From NCBI GenBank assembly GCA_016931325.1, contig JAFGFC010000022.1:1-34519 (forward strand): a DNA stretch of 34,519 nt, read 5' to 3'. Below, in pieces: positions 1 to 8,757 of the stretch. A program made the translations under genes and the position numbers. The DNA is from Spirochaetota bacterium. Its GTDB lineage: Bacteria; Spirochaetota; JAHITG01; JAFGFC01. The notes beneath the pieces are model-generated. The model worked only from the letters and a program-made list of their open reading frames with translations, was not told the DNA's origin and ran no database searches. Numbering within the stretch: position 1 is the first letter of the stretch; each line of letters opens with the position of its first letter.

Positions 1-2
1 CC

Positions 3-947
3 GGCAAAGTGGGCAATAATGCCAGAGCCATTGGTCCCAATGCCTGGCTTCTTCTGGCCCTGAACTATTATACCCTGACCACCAAAGACTCAAGCTATGT
101 TGCGCTTTCAAAAGCTGTGGCTGACTGGATCATCAGCTTTCAGAACCAGTACAGGGGCGGGGTATGGGGTGGAGTGGATGAGCACGGAGGAAAATTCCTC
201 TGGATGTCCACCGAACATAACCTGGACTGTTATGCCGGCCTTTCGGTCCTTTATCAAATAACAGGTAAAAAAAGATATAAAACCGTGGCTTTTGAGATCA
301 AAAGATGGCTGGATGATTATGTCTGGAATCCCTGGACCAGACGGTTCTATAACGGCGGTGATGACCCCAATTTCGCCACGGATGTTTCCTCCTGGGCTGT
401 ATTGAGCCTTTTAGAGGAACCGTACTTTGTCTGCCTTGATTTTGCCGTTGATTATTCCGAGAACAGGCAGTTCTACAATCCCAATAAGATCGAGATAGCC
501 GGATTTGACTTTGGCTCTTCTTATGCCCGCTCTCCTTATCCGGACAAGGACGCGGTCTGGTTCGAGGGCACAGGCCAGATGATACTGGCTTTTTATCTGG
601 CTGGCAGGATCGAAGAATCGGATTATTTTCTGGAAGAGATGAAAAAAGCGCTGATAAAAAGCGATGCCCACAATGATTCGACAGGCCTGCCTTACGCGAG
701 CAATCCGGGTTCGCCTCCCTATGGCGGATGGGTCATGCCGGATAAACCTATCTGTATCTCATCGACAGCATGGTTCTTATTTTCCTTGAAAAAATTCAAT
801 CCTTTCTGGGGTAACATAATAAAGCCCGGGGAAAAGAAAAAGATCGTTCCTGTTAAAGAGATAGAAGAGAAGGTCGAGGAAAAAGAGGAAAAGGAAGAAA
901 AACCCCTTATTGATGAAAAGATAGAAGAAGAACTGTTCGGGGATTAA
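3..947 (+). CDS. C-terminal part of a six-hairpin glycosidase-like (alpha/alpha-toroid) protein, truncated at the left window edge, with a Lys/Glu-rich C-terminal tail
   Basis: Reading frame stays open to the window edge (..GKVGNNARAIGPNAWLLLALNYYTL..). Repeated WLLLAL/YAGLSVLY/WFEGTGQMILAFYLAG helical motifs are typical of alpha/alpha-barrel glycosidases. Tail is EIEEKVEEKEEKEEKP. Confidence 0.55.
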   Translation, partial: GKVGNNARAIGPNAWLLLALNYYTLTTKDSSYVALSKAVADWIISFQNQYRGGVWGGVDEHGGKFLWMSTEHNLDCYAGLSVLYQITGKKRYKTVAFEIKRWLDDYVWNPWTRRFYNGGDDPNFATDVSSWAVLSLLEEPYFVCLDFAVDYSENRQFYNPNKIEIAGFDFGSSYARSPYPDKDAVWFEGTGQMILAFYLAGRIEESDYFLEEMKKALIKSDAHNDSTGLPYASNPGSPPYGGWVMPDKPICISSTAWFLFSLKKFNPFWGNIIKPGEKKKIVPVKEIEEKVEEKEEKEEKPLIDEKIEEELFGD

Positions 948-986
948 GAAAATTTGGCTAATCCCATCTATGTTGTTGATTAAATC

Positions 987-1032
987 TCAGCCATCCGTGG
1001 CTGATTTGATCCGACCTACCTCCTGCAGGTCG
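987..1032. repeat. Two tandem small hairpins between the glycosidase-like and C45 genes
   Basis: TCAGCCA-TCCG-TGGCTGA (987-1004) and CGACCT-(9 nt)-AGGTCG (1012-1032). Confidence 0.75.
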
Positions 1033-1101
1033 TCGAACAATTATTCTTGCCTTTGTTAAAAAATATACTATTTTACAGGTATTCCAATCACAGGGCTAAA
1101 T

Positions 1102-2229
1102 ATGCAATTAATAGAATGTTCCGGTTCTCCCTATCAGATGGGAACCATGCAGGGAGAACAATGCAAAAAGATAATACAGGAATCTGAAAAGTTCCTTAAT
1201 AACAATCCTTTTATCAAACAATTACTGCATGATATCATCAAACCGAATTTATTGATCCAGAGTCTGAAAAAAATTGCCGGAATGACGGCCTTTCCCACCC
1301 TTTATAAGGAAAGAGAAGTGTATGACAGACTGAAAGGGATCGCTGATGGAGCCGGGGTAGCTCTGGAATTGATCTCATTCTGCCAGATCATGGAAATTCT
1401 GTTAAATCAACCTCTTTACAGCATTGGGGCCTGCACGACTCTGGGCATCACTGACAAATTTTATATTCACAGAGGCCCTGTTGTACTGAAAAATTTTGAT
1501 TACATAAAAGGGTTTGAAAAATTCATTATCCTGAGGCGAAGCGAGCCGGGAAGAGGTTATAAAAGTATAGAGTTGACCTTTGCCCAGATGGGAGGGTGCC
1601 ACACAGGGATGAATGAAAAGGGATTATGTATTTCCTATAACTACGGTCTTTCCAGGGAGGGTATAAAATTAAAGTTGCCCTATACCCTGATCTTTCAGAA
1701 ATGTCTGGAAAAATTTGATAATACGTCTGATGTTATCAACTTTCTTCTGGATCAGAAATTCTCTCATTCCAGTATCGTCACGGTGGCTGACCTGGCAAAC
1801 AATATAAAGGTTATCGAGCTGTCTCCCGAGCATAAAGCCATCAGAGAGATAGTCGATGGACGGTATACAGTGGCCACCAACTTTTTTATTACGCCGAAAA
1901 TGCAGGAATATGATCTGCCTCATGACGCGTTTTATTCACAGCTCTTACCGAAAGAAATTCGTGGAATACGCATCCACCGGTCAAATGAGATCCGTTATAA
2001 TCAGGCTCTGGAGATGATCAGAAAAAGAAAAAAAGTGTCTTTGAGATATCTTTTTTCTGTTCTTAAGGACCATACGCCGGGAACGGACGGTGATGATGAT
2101 TCGATCTGCCGCCATTCTGACTTTTTTAATACGCAGGCCTCCATGGTCATGCTGCCGGCGTATAAAACAGTTTATGTCAGCATAGGGAATCCCTGTAAGA
2201 CAAAATACAAAAAGTTTAAAATAAAATAG
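1102..2229 (+). CDS. C45-type Ntn-hydrolase (acyl-CoA:6-aminopenicillanate acyltransferase / choloylglycine hydrolase-like)
   Basis: N-terminal GSPYQMGTMQGEQ, candidate nucleophile Cys in IGACTTLGI, then VVLKNFDY, GGCHTGMNEKGLCISYNYG and YTVATNF; layout typical of peptidase C45. Confidence 0.75.
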   Translation: MQLIECSGSPYQMGTMQGEQCKKIIQESEKFLNNNPFIKQLLHDIIKPNLLIQSLKKIAGMTAFPTLYKEREVYDRLKGIADGAGVALELISFCQIMEILLNQPLYSIGACTTLGITDKFYIHRGPVVLKNFDYIKGFEKFIILRRSEPGRGYKSIELTFAQMGGCHTGMNEKGLCISYNYGLSREGIKLKLPYTLIFQKCLEKFDNTSDVINFLLDQKFSHSSIVTVADLANNIKVIELSPEHKAIREIVDGRYTVATNFFITPKMQEYDLPHDAFYSQLLPKEIRGIRIHRSNEIRYNQALEMIRKRKKVSLRYLFSVLKDHTPGTDGDDDSICRHSDFFNTQASMVMLPAYKTVYVSIGNPCKTKYKKFKIK

Positions 2230-2240
2230 ACGGGACGCGG

Positions 2241-3767
2241 TTACTGGATCTCGCAATCCCCCCATTTCTGGTCTTTAATATCAAAATTCTTTTCTAAATA
2301 TTTTCTTCTTTTTGATTCGGAATAATGTAACTTTCTAAAGGCCAGGGTGATTACTTTATTCTCATAAGGATAAAGTGAAAATTTATAATAGACCTGATGG
2401 TCATAAAAATAAAAACCTTTAAAGATCTCCATGCCGTCCACGGCATTATAGGTGTCAATATAAGCCCCGTAACCCGTATCCATATTGATAATCCCGCGCG
2501 TGAAAGTATCCAGCTGATCAACAAACTTGTTCTTTTTGCTTAATTTATACAGACAGATATTGGATTTCAATTCCAGAAGCATATTGAGCAAAGAAGGCGA
2601 TAATTTATTTTCAATGATAAGAATATAGTATTTTTTCCTGGAGGAATTGTTACGCAATTTATAACTGATAAAAAGATGGTTGTTCTGAAGGATTATATTT
2701 TTATCCATCTCCAGGTCATCAGGATAATTCAGTCTAAAATTAATGCCATTGGGAAAACGTGAATAATCGGCATCCATACATGTCTGGTTCTTGAATCTTT
2801 CGTTTTTGCCTGATGCGATATAGACCCGTTCGATAAGCGAGTCAAAGTTGATCATGGATGTCCCTGATTTGTAATGGTACCATTTTTTAAGGTATCCGGT
2901 GTCTGAATCAAATGTAAAAAAATTTTCCTTGTCAAAAAGGGTGATGTATTTATTATCATTCATCTCGTACTCGGTGCTGGAGATCTGGTAACGTTTGGGG
3001 AGGATGCTGGTCAGGGGAAAAAGGTTGAGGAGGATATCATTTAACGCGGGAGATAATTTTAACGTGAAAAAAAGAATAGAAAGATCAAAGATCTTTTTTT
3101 CATTGGGCGCCAGGTCTTTTTTAAAACGTAAAGAATAGACGGTATCGACCAGCTCTTTGATCTGACTCTGGGAAGCCTTATAAGTGGCGTCAGATACAAT
3201 GAAAAACCGGTAATTGATATTTTGAAACCGATTGAGCAGTTCAAGATAATTATTTACTTTGGAGTACAGAAATAATTTGAGATCCAGATCAAAGTTGATC
3301 TCTTTATTCTGTGTCTGCTGGGAAAGTGTGGAAAGGACCTTTTCCATTTCAATAAAATTGAAAATATTAATGTGGTCTGTTTTTATGGTGATCTGGATCA
3401 AATTACTATTATCCATAATATTGGAAAATATCTTGTCCTGTAGCAGACCTTTTTCCTGCGAGAACCAGATGTCCTGTTTGTTTTTTAAAAGTTTTGATCG
3501 GTCCAGTTTAAAGAATTTTAATTTGTCATTTGTGATCTGATCTTTTAAAAGATCTAATAGATTTTTATTTTTCCATACTAAATAGACAGGCATGATCTCA
3601 TTATATTCAATATATTGACCGATGGAATGAGAAGCATTGAATTCTACGATCTTGTCAAATTCTGAAAATGTCATGATATTATAATCTACAAAGAAGTTTA
3701 CTGTAACTTTAGCCTGAATGAGATGAGCAGAAAAAAGAATGGCAATAATTAATCTTAGATATCTCAC
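2241..3767 (-). CDS. Exported protein of unknown function (508 aa)
   Basis: Full-length ORF with signal peptide MRYLRLIIAILFSAHLIQAK. Beta-rich C-terminal half. No family confidently recognised. Confidence 0.7.
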   Translation of the reverse strand: MRYLRLIIAILFSAHLIQAKVTVNFFVDYNIMTFSEFDKIVEFNASHSIGQYIEYNEIMPVYLVWKNKNLLDLLKDQITNDKLKFFKLDRSKLLKNKQDIWFSQEKGLLQDKIFSNIMDNSNLIQITIKTDHINIFNFIEMEKVLSTLSQQTQNKEINFDLDLKLFLYSKVNNYLELLNRFQNINYRFFIVSDATYKASQSQIKELVDTVYSLRFKKDLAPNEKKIFDLSILFFTLKLSPALNDILLNLFPLTSILPKRYQISSTEYEMNDNKYITLFDKENFFTFDSDTGYLKKWYHYKSGTSMINFDSLIERVYIASGKNERFKNQTCMDADYSRFPNGINFRLNYPDDLEMDKNIILQNNHLFISYKLRNNSSRKKYYILIIENKLSPSLLNMLLELKSNICLYKLSKKNKFVDQLDTFTRGIINMDTGYGAYIDTYNAVDGMEIFKGFYFYDHQVYYKFSLYPYENKVITLAFRKLHYSESKRRKYLEKNFDIKDQKWGDCEIQ

Positions 3768-3772
3768 TTAGT

Positions 3773-3864
3773 GTTCCGAAGGAACGTTTATCGGGGCTGC
3801 CTTTTCAGGCGTCCTGTTGGACGCAGTCAGTCCCCCGGGGCACGCAAAGCAGTCCTTTCGGACT
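3773..3864. repeat. Cluster of short hairpins between secG and the 508-aa ORF
   Basis: GTTCC-GAA-GGAAC (3773-3785), GCCT-TTTC-AGGC (3799-3810), GCGTCC-TGTT-GGACGC (3809-3824), CCCCGGGG (~3833-3840), AGTCC-TTTC-GGACT (3851-3864). Confidence 0.75.
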
Positions 3865-4222
3865 ATTCCGAAGGGAGATCCTGAGCCTCCGGCGTTTCTT
3901 GAGGTTGTACCATATTATTGGAGGTGCCTTGTACCGGTTCGCTTTCAGGAGCAGGTTGTTGTGTCTGTCGGATCTCTTCGATTTTTTGTTCAACCAGGGA
4001 AGGTTGCGAGGATTGATAAATGGCGAAACCAAAAGACCCGGCGAGGAATAATACGGCCAATACAGTGGTTATTTTGGTGAGAATATCACCGCTTTGCGCG
4101 CCAAATATCGTCTGCGTGCTGCCAAAAAGCTCCATCCCTGAAGCCCGGCTTGACTGTAACATAACGATTAGTATCAATAAAACACATACAACAGCGAACA
4201 TGATGAGAAAAAAGGTAACCAT
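3863..4222 (-). CDS. secG: Preprotein translocase subunit SecG
   Basis: VTFFLIMFAVVCVLLILIVMLQSSRASGMELFGSTQTIFGAQSGDILTKITTVLAVLFLAGSFGFAI is SecG-like. ATG at 4222 preceded by GGAGGTG; the ORF track uses an upstream GTG. Confidence 0.9.
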   Translation of the reverse strand: MVTFFLIMFAVVCVLLILIVMLQSSRASGMELFGSTQTIFGAQSGDILTKITTVLAVLFLAGSFGFAIYQSSQPSLVEQKIEEIRQTQQPAPESEPVQGTSNNMVQPQETPEAQDLPSE

Positions 4223-4314
4223 AAACACACCTCCAAAATATTAGCATAGTATAATAAATACGTATAAAATATCAAGTAAAAAATGTTCGAAAAATTAGAT
4301 TTTTCATATGGCTC

Positions 4315-4449
4315 CGGTACTTTAATTTTTGCTCATTCTCGGAATTAATTCCTTTTAATTCCTCCGAGGGCAAAAATCTATTTTTAGGCTGCTCCTGCAG
4401 CCATCCCTGTGAAAATTAAGATTTTTGAATCCGCAAAAATTAAATACCG
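4315..4449. repeat. Nested inverted-repeat element upstream of secG
   Basis: Outer arms CGGTAcTTTAATTTTTGC (4315-4332) / GCAAAAATTAAATACCG (4433-4449). Inner arms ATTTTTGC..CTCGGAATTAA / TTAATTCCTCCGAGGGCAAAAAT (~4325-4378). Small hairpin GGCTGC-TCCT-GCAGCC (4387-4402). Confidence 0.75.
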
Positions 4450-4470
4450 TCACCTTATTACTGAAAAAAT

Positions 4471-4730
4471 AGTATTCCTCACTATGTGAAGAAAAGACGG
4501 ATTTTTAAACCACAAAATTCCGAAGGTATCTTCGCCTTTAAATTTATAAAATTAGTATCCTCACTGCGGACACAAGGACAACTTTTCAATTCGTAAAAAA
4601 AAGGGCTCAGATATCTTGGGTATTTGACGGATGAGTCAAATACCCAAGCATCTTCGCCAGAAATAAAAATTGAAATCCTATTGGCATAAAAAGACTTCTT
4701 TATATATATGAAAAAGTAGTTATCCTCACC
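4471..4730. repeat. Degenerate dispersed motif AG(N)YRTCYTCRC, five copies
   Basis: AGTATTCCTCAC 4471, AGGTATCTTCGCC 4524, AGTATCCTCAC 4554, AAGCATCTTCGCC 4646, AGTTATCCTCACC 4718. A sixth copy lies at 17055. Confidence 0.55.
4615..4648. repeat. Perfect 14-bp inverted repeat, 6-nt loop
   Basis: CTTGGGTATTTGAC-GGATGA-GTCAAATACCCAAG; no T-run follows. Confidence 0.9.
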
Positions 4731-4793
4731 AGTAGTGAGAGGATGCTGAATAAAGAGTTGAAATTCTCTTTTTTTGTGATATATTAATAAAAA

Positions 4794-4828
4794 GGATTCG
4801 AGGGGTCGTGGATTCAGGGGTTCGAGTG
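4794..4828. repeat. Short degenerate tandem repeat of GGATTCGAG-type units
   Basis: GGATTCGAG GGGTCGTG GATTCAG GGGTTCGAGTG. Confidence 0.5.
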
Positions 4829-4910
4829 TTTCAAAAGGAACTGTAGAATTTATTTTCACTTGCAGCCTGAAATTCTTGTATTCTCAATGAGAATATTAAA
4901 GGAGAACTTT

Positions 4911-6998
4911 ATGGTAAGAAGAAGGTTCATATTTTCAATTATTATGCTGATATTTTCTACTTTATCCTACGCCCAGGAAGTAAAAATAAAAGAGATATTT
5001 GGCAGGGCTCAGGTTCTGCTTTTGTCAGAGAATAAACGTAACTGGCAGAATGCTGACCTTTCCATGCTCTTGTCCTCAAAAGATAAGATCAGGACCGGCA
5101 GGAATTCTTTTCTCAAGGTCCTGTTTCATGGTGATACCTTTATCATAAAAGAAAATACCATTATTGAATTAAATCAGATTCCGGAGATGGCCTCGCAAAA
5201 ATCCATATTAAGGTTGATACGCGGGAAGATCAGGGCGATTGTCAATATTATTTCATCCAGGGGAGGGGAGGTCTGGATCCATACTCCTACCGCTGTGGTG
5301 GGAGTATATGGAACTGACTTTGGGGTTAGTTCTGTTTCCCCAAAAGCCAGTGAAGTCTATGTTTTTGAAGGTCATGTGGATGTGGCTAATGCCAGTAAAC
5401 CTGATCTGACGGTCAGTGTGCCTGAGGGAAAAATGACTCAGGTCGCAGCAGGTCAGATGCCCGGGACGCCTATGAAAATACCCCCATCAATATATAATGA
5501 GTATGATGTGGAATTGAAAAAAACAGTAAAAGAGCCGGAAATCGTTCCGGAGGTAACACCTTCTGTGGAAGAAGAAAAATTACCTGAGGAAAAAAAACCG
5601 GAACCCGAGATGAAAGAACCGGAAAAACCTCTCCCGAATAAAGAAGAACTTGTTACAAAAGAGAAGCCAAAAGAAGAAAAGAAACCTGAACAACAGGAAA
5701 AACCGGAACCGGAGGAGCCCTCAGAACCCTGGTGTCCTGACCCGAGACTGGAATTCCATTTTGGTCTGGACTTTCAATATTTAAATATTAATAATAAAGG
5801 ATATGGTCTGATTGCCTTTATGCCGGAATTTGAGATCTGCAAGATCGGGATAGGATTGTATCTGCCTGTCGTCATATTAACCCCCAAACATTTTCTGTAC
5901 TCGAAAAGATGGTATAATCATGATGAATGGGATTTTCGATCTCCTTCTGATTGCGGGCATGATCTTGTCATTAAATTTCTATATATCAAGTATGGCACAA
6001 GAGGTGAAGATCCCTTTTACGGACGGATCGGGAGTCTGCCGGATGTTACCTTCGCCAATGGATTTATCATGACAGGATATAACAATATGGAAAATTTCCC
6101 CACGGTCAGGCGCATTGGATTGGAACTGGGTTTTATCTATAAACGTTTCATAGGCGTAGAAGGAATGGTGGGGGACCTGAGCCGATGGGAGATCTATGGC
6201 GGAAGGTTCATGATCTTTCCTCTGGGACTTTCACAGATGGGTCTTTTATCCAGACTGGAAGTAGGCGCCAGTTTGATAACCGATACGAACCCGGCACCGA
6301 ATACAAAGGTGATCAACTGGGGATTTGACATTGGACTGCCCCTTGTGAAAAGTAAGATGCTTAATGTCAGGTATGGTATCGATTGGGCCACATTCTCAAT
6401 GAAAGCGCCTGATTTTTTTGGTCTTGAGGGATGGCAACCATCCAATAATTTTGGCTTTGGAACGGGTTTTAAAGGGAACCTTGCTTTTTTGATCTGGCGG
6501 GCAGAGTACCGGTATCTGGAAGACGGTTATATTCCGGAATACTTTGATTCATTCTATGAAATTCAAAGAGAAGAAAGGGCACTCGCCTTGATGATGATGT
6601 ATGCCGATCCCTCACCTGATACGATAAACGGCTTTTTAGTTCAGATCGGTTTTTCCATCATGGGAGCCGGAGAGGCCGGGTTCATTTTTCAGGAATACTA
6701 TAATGATAATATTTCCAACAAGGCTGAATTATATTTAACTTTGAAAAGAGGCGTTATTCCCTACGGGTATGGCACTTTTTCCTATCAGAAACTGAATGTT
6801 GTGGGTTTGACAGGTTCCAGAGGTCTTTTCGGCGATCTGTATGATGAGAATACGATCCTCACCTTTGACGGTGGAATAAGGATCATTCCTCCTTTCTTTT
6901 ATATTAAACTTTATTATCAGAGAACATATGAACGTGACGCGCAGGGTAATTTGATCAATCATGAGACCTACAGTACCGGTATGAGTATAGGGTTTTAA
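4911..6998 (+). CDS. FecR-domain protein with Pro/Glu/Lys-rich linker and C-terminal outer-membrane beta-barrel-like domain
   Basis: AAAGGAGAACTTT-ATG at 4911. Signal peptide MVRRRFIFSIIMLIFSTLSYAQ. FecR motif WIHTPTAVVGVYGTDFGV...VYVFEGHVDV. Linker EPEIVPEVTPSVEEEKLPEEKKPEPEM. Barrel-like strands ending ..YSTGMSIGF with terminal Phe. Confidence 0.8.
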   Translation: MVRRRFIFSIIMLIFSTLSYAQEVKIKEIFGRAQVLLLSENKRNWQNADLSMLLSSKDKIRTGRNSFLKVLFHGDTFIIKENTIIELNQIPEMASQKSILRLIRGKIRAIVNIISSRGGEVWIHTPTAVVGVYGTDFGVSSVSPKASEVYVFEGHVDVANASKPDLTVSVPEGKMTQVAAGQMPGTPMKIPPSIYNEYDVELKKTVKEPEIVPEVTPSVEEEKLPEEKKPEPEMKEPEKPLPNKEELVTKEKPKEEKKPEQQEKPEPEEPSEPWCPDPRLEFHFGLDFQYLNINNKGYGLIAFMPEFEICKIGIGLYLPVVILTPKHFLYSKRWYNHDEWDFRSPSDCGHDLVIKFLYIKYGTRGEDPFYGRIGSLPDVTFANGFIMTGYNNMENFPTVRRIGLELGFIYKRFIGVEGMVGDLSRWEIYGGRFMIFPLGLSQMGLLSRLEVGASLITDTNPAPNTKVINWGFDIGLPLVKSKMLNVRYGIDWATFSMKAPDFFGLEGWQPSNNFGFGTGFKGNLAFLIWRAEYRYLEDGYIPEYFDSFYEIQREERALALMMMYADPSPDTINGFLVQIGFSIMGAGEAGFIFQEYYNDNISNKAELYLTLKRGVIPYGYGTFSYQKLNVVGLTGSRGLFGDLYDENTILTFDGGIRIIPPFFYIKLYYQRTYERDAQGNLINHETYSTGMSIGF

Positions 6999-8732
6999 AT
7001 GACGAAAATAATCTCCCTACCTCCGGAAATATATAATCGTATCGCTGCCGGCGAAGTGATAGAAAATCCCGCTTCCGTTGTAAAAGAGCTGGTTGAGAAT
7101 TCCCTCGATGCTCACGCTTCCGAGATCAAGATCATTGTCCAGAATGGCGGGAAAAAAGAAATCACGGTGATGGACAACGGGGAAGGGATGTCTGAAGACG
7201 ATGCCCTGCTGGCCATGAAGAAACATACAACCAGCAAGATCCGCGATCTTGACGATCTTAATCATATCCATACCTTTGGGTTCAGGGGAGAGGCCCTTTC
7301 CTCCATGGTGTCTGTGGCTCAGATGGAGATCAAGACCCGAACAAAGGAAAGTGATGCGGCCGTGAAATTTTTTATCGAGCCGGGAGGGAAAAAGATAAAA
7401 AAAGATTACGGGCCTTCTGAAACAGGGACGACCGTGCGAGTGCTCAACCTTTTCCACAATACACCGGCGAGGTTGAAATTTTTAAAAAGTGATGCCACGG
7501 AAATAAAATATATCAAGGAGACCGTTACTGCGATCGCCCTGGCCCATTATGATAAAAAATTTGAACTGATCATAGATAATAAGAACGACATAACGCTGTA
7601 CAGGTCTCCCACGATCCTGGACAGGATCAGGGAGATCTTTGGAAGGGAATTAGGTGAACATCTGATCTATCTGGAATCAGCTGAAGACCTTTTTGATTTG
7701 AAAGGGTATGTCTCCAAGCCTTCTGAGAATAGATCCACCAGGCAATTCCAGTTCTTATTTCTCAATCAGCGACCGATCAAAGCGAAATATTTTTCCTACT
7801 GGATATCAGAAGGGTACAAGGAGATGATCCCGAGATCCCGCTATCCTTTCGCCTTTATCTTTATTGATGCCGCGAGTGAATTTGTGGATGTCAATGTGCA
7901 TCCGGCTAAAAAAGAGGTTCGTTTTTTAAATGAATATTTTCTTGGTAACAGGTTGATCAAAGCCATTCGATCTCTTTTAACTCCTGCAACAGGGATCAGC
8001 CAGGTCCATTTAGACGTTTCCTCAGGTGAATCTCCAAAACAAAAAACTGACATTCAAAAGGAAAGTATCAAAGAATCAGTTTCCCGATCGCTCTTTCAAT
8101 ATGAAAAAAAAGGCCGGCGACCGGCTCCCGTCCCTGACTTTGAACAAAAAACAACTTTTATAAAAGAGAATTATTTCACACTGTTCAATACCTATATTTT
8201 TTATGAGAAAAATGAGGATGAGATCCTGATCGTTGATCAGCACGCCGCTCATGAAAGGGTGATCTATGAGAGGATCAAACGGGCTGTGGCTGAGAAAAAC
8301 AATATGACCCAGTCCCTTCTTATCCCTTTAAATATTTCCCTCTCGCCGGCTGAGCAGGAAGTGTTAAAATCATCACGGGATATTCTGAAACAGATCGGTT
8401 TTGAATTTGAAGAGTTCGGGCAGAATACCATGACCCTTCAGGGTGTCCCGTCCTATATCCGTCATATGGACGACAGACAATTATTTTTAGATATCATGGG
8501 ATTGATTATGGAAAATAAGAAAGTGGACCCTGTAACGATCAAAGAAGAGATCATGAAAGAAATGGCATGCAAATCAGCCGTGAAAGCAGGGGATTATCTG
8601 AGTAAAGAACAGAAAGAGATCCTTTTACAGGATCTGCTGGAGGATGAATCCAGATTTACCTGTCCGCACGGCAGGCCGGCTGTTGTCAGGATTTCAAAAA
8701 AAGAGATCGAAAAATGGTTTCATCGTTCGTGA
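6999..8732 (+). CDS. mutL: DNA mismatch repair protein MutL with endonuclease-type C-terminus
   Basis: IAAGEVIENPASVVKELVENSLDA, DNGEGM, HTFGFRGEALSS, NTPARLKFLK. C-terminal DQHAAHERVIYE, ACKSAVKAGD and CPHGRP motifs. Confidence 0.95.
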   Translation: MTKIISLPPEIYNRIAAGEVIENPASVVKELVENSLDAHASEIKIIVQNGGKKEITVMDNGEGMSEDDALLAMKKHTTSKIRDLDDLNHIHTFGFRGEALSSMVSVAQMEIKTRTKESDAAVKFFIEPGGKKIKKDYGPSETGTTVRVLNLFHNTPARLKFLKSDATEIKYIKETVTAIALAHYDKKFELIIDNKNDITLYRSPTILDRIREIFGRELGEHLIYLESAEDLFDLKGYVSKPSENRSTRQFQFLFLNQRPIKAKYFSYWISEGYKEMIPRSRYPFAFIFIDAASEFVDVNVHPAKKEVRFLNEYFLGNRLIKAIRSLLTPATGISQVHLDVSSGESPKQKTDIQKESIKESVSRSLFQYEKKGRRPAPVPDFEQKTTFIKENYFTLFNTYIFYEKNEDEILIVDQHAAHERVIYERIKRAVAEKNNMTQSLLIPLNISLSPAEQEVLKSSRDILKQIGFEFEEFGQNTMTLQGVPSYIRHMDDRQLFLDIMGLIMENKKVDPVTIKEEIMKEMACKSAVKAGDYLSKEQKEILLQDLLEDESRFTCPHGRPAVVRISKKEIEKWFHRS

Positions 8733-8757
8733 AGAAAAAAATCCACATTCTGCATGA

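Noticed and set aside
3817-4244. Three overlapping ORFs in other frames (3817-4080 +, 3805-4032 -, 4020-4244 +)
   Set aside because: Overlap secG and the hairpin cluster; no protein-like conservation cues.
4615-4648. Rho-independent terminator
   Set aside because: Strong 14-bp stem but no downstream T-run on either strand (CATCTTCGCC on plus; ATATCTGAGCCC on minus).
4482-4859. 125-aa minus-strand ORF in the secG-fecR gap with repeated GEDxxxF-like tracts
   Set aside because: It spans the hairpins and repeat motifs; its recurring GED/SED residues are just the TCCTCAC/TCTTCGC repeat read in frame. No SD, no family.
7017-7457. 146-aa minus-strand ORF
   Set aside because: Antisense to the conserved MutL N-terminus; shadow ORF.
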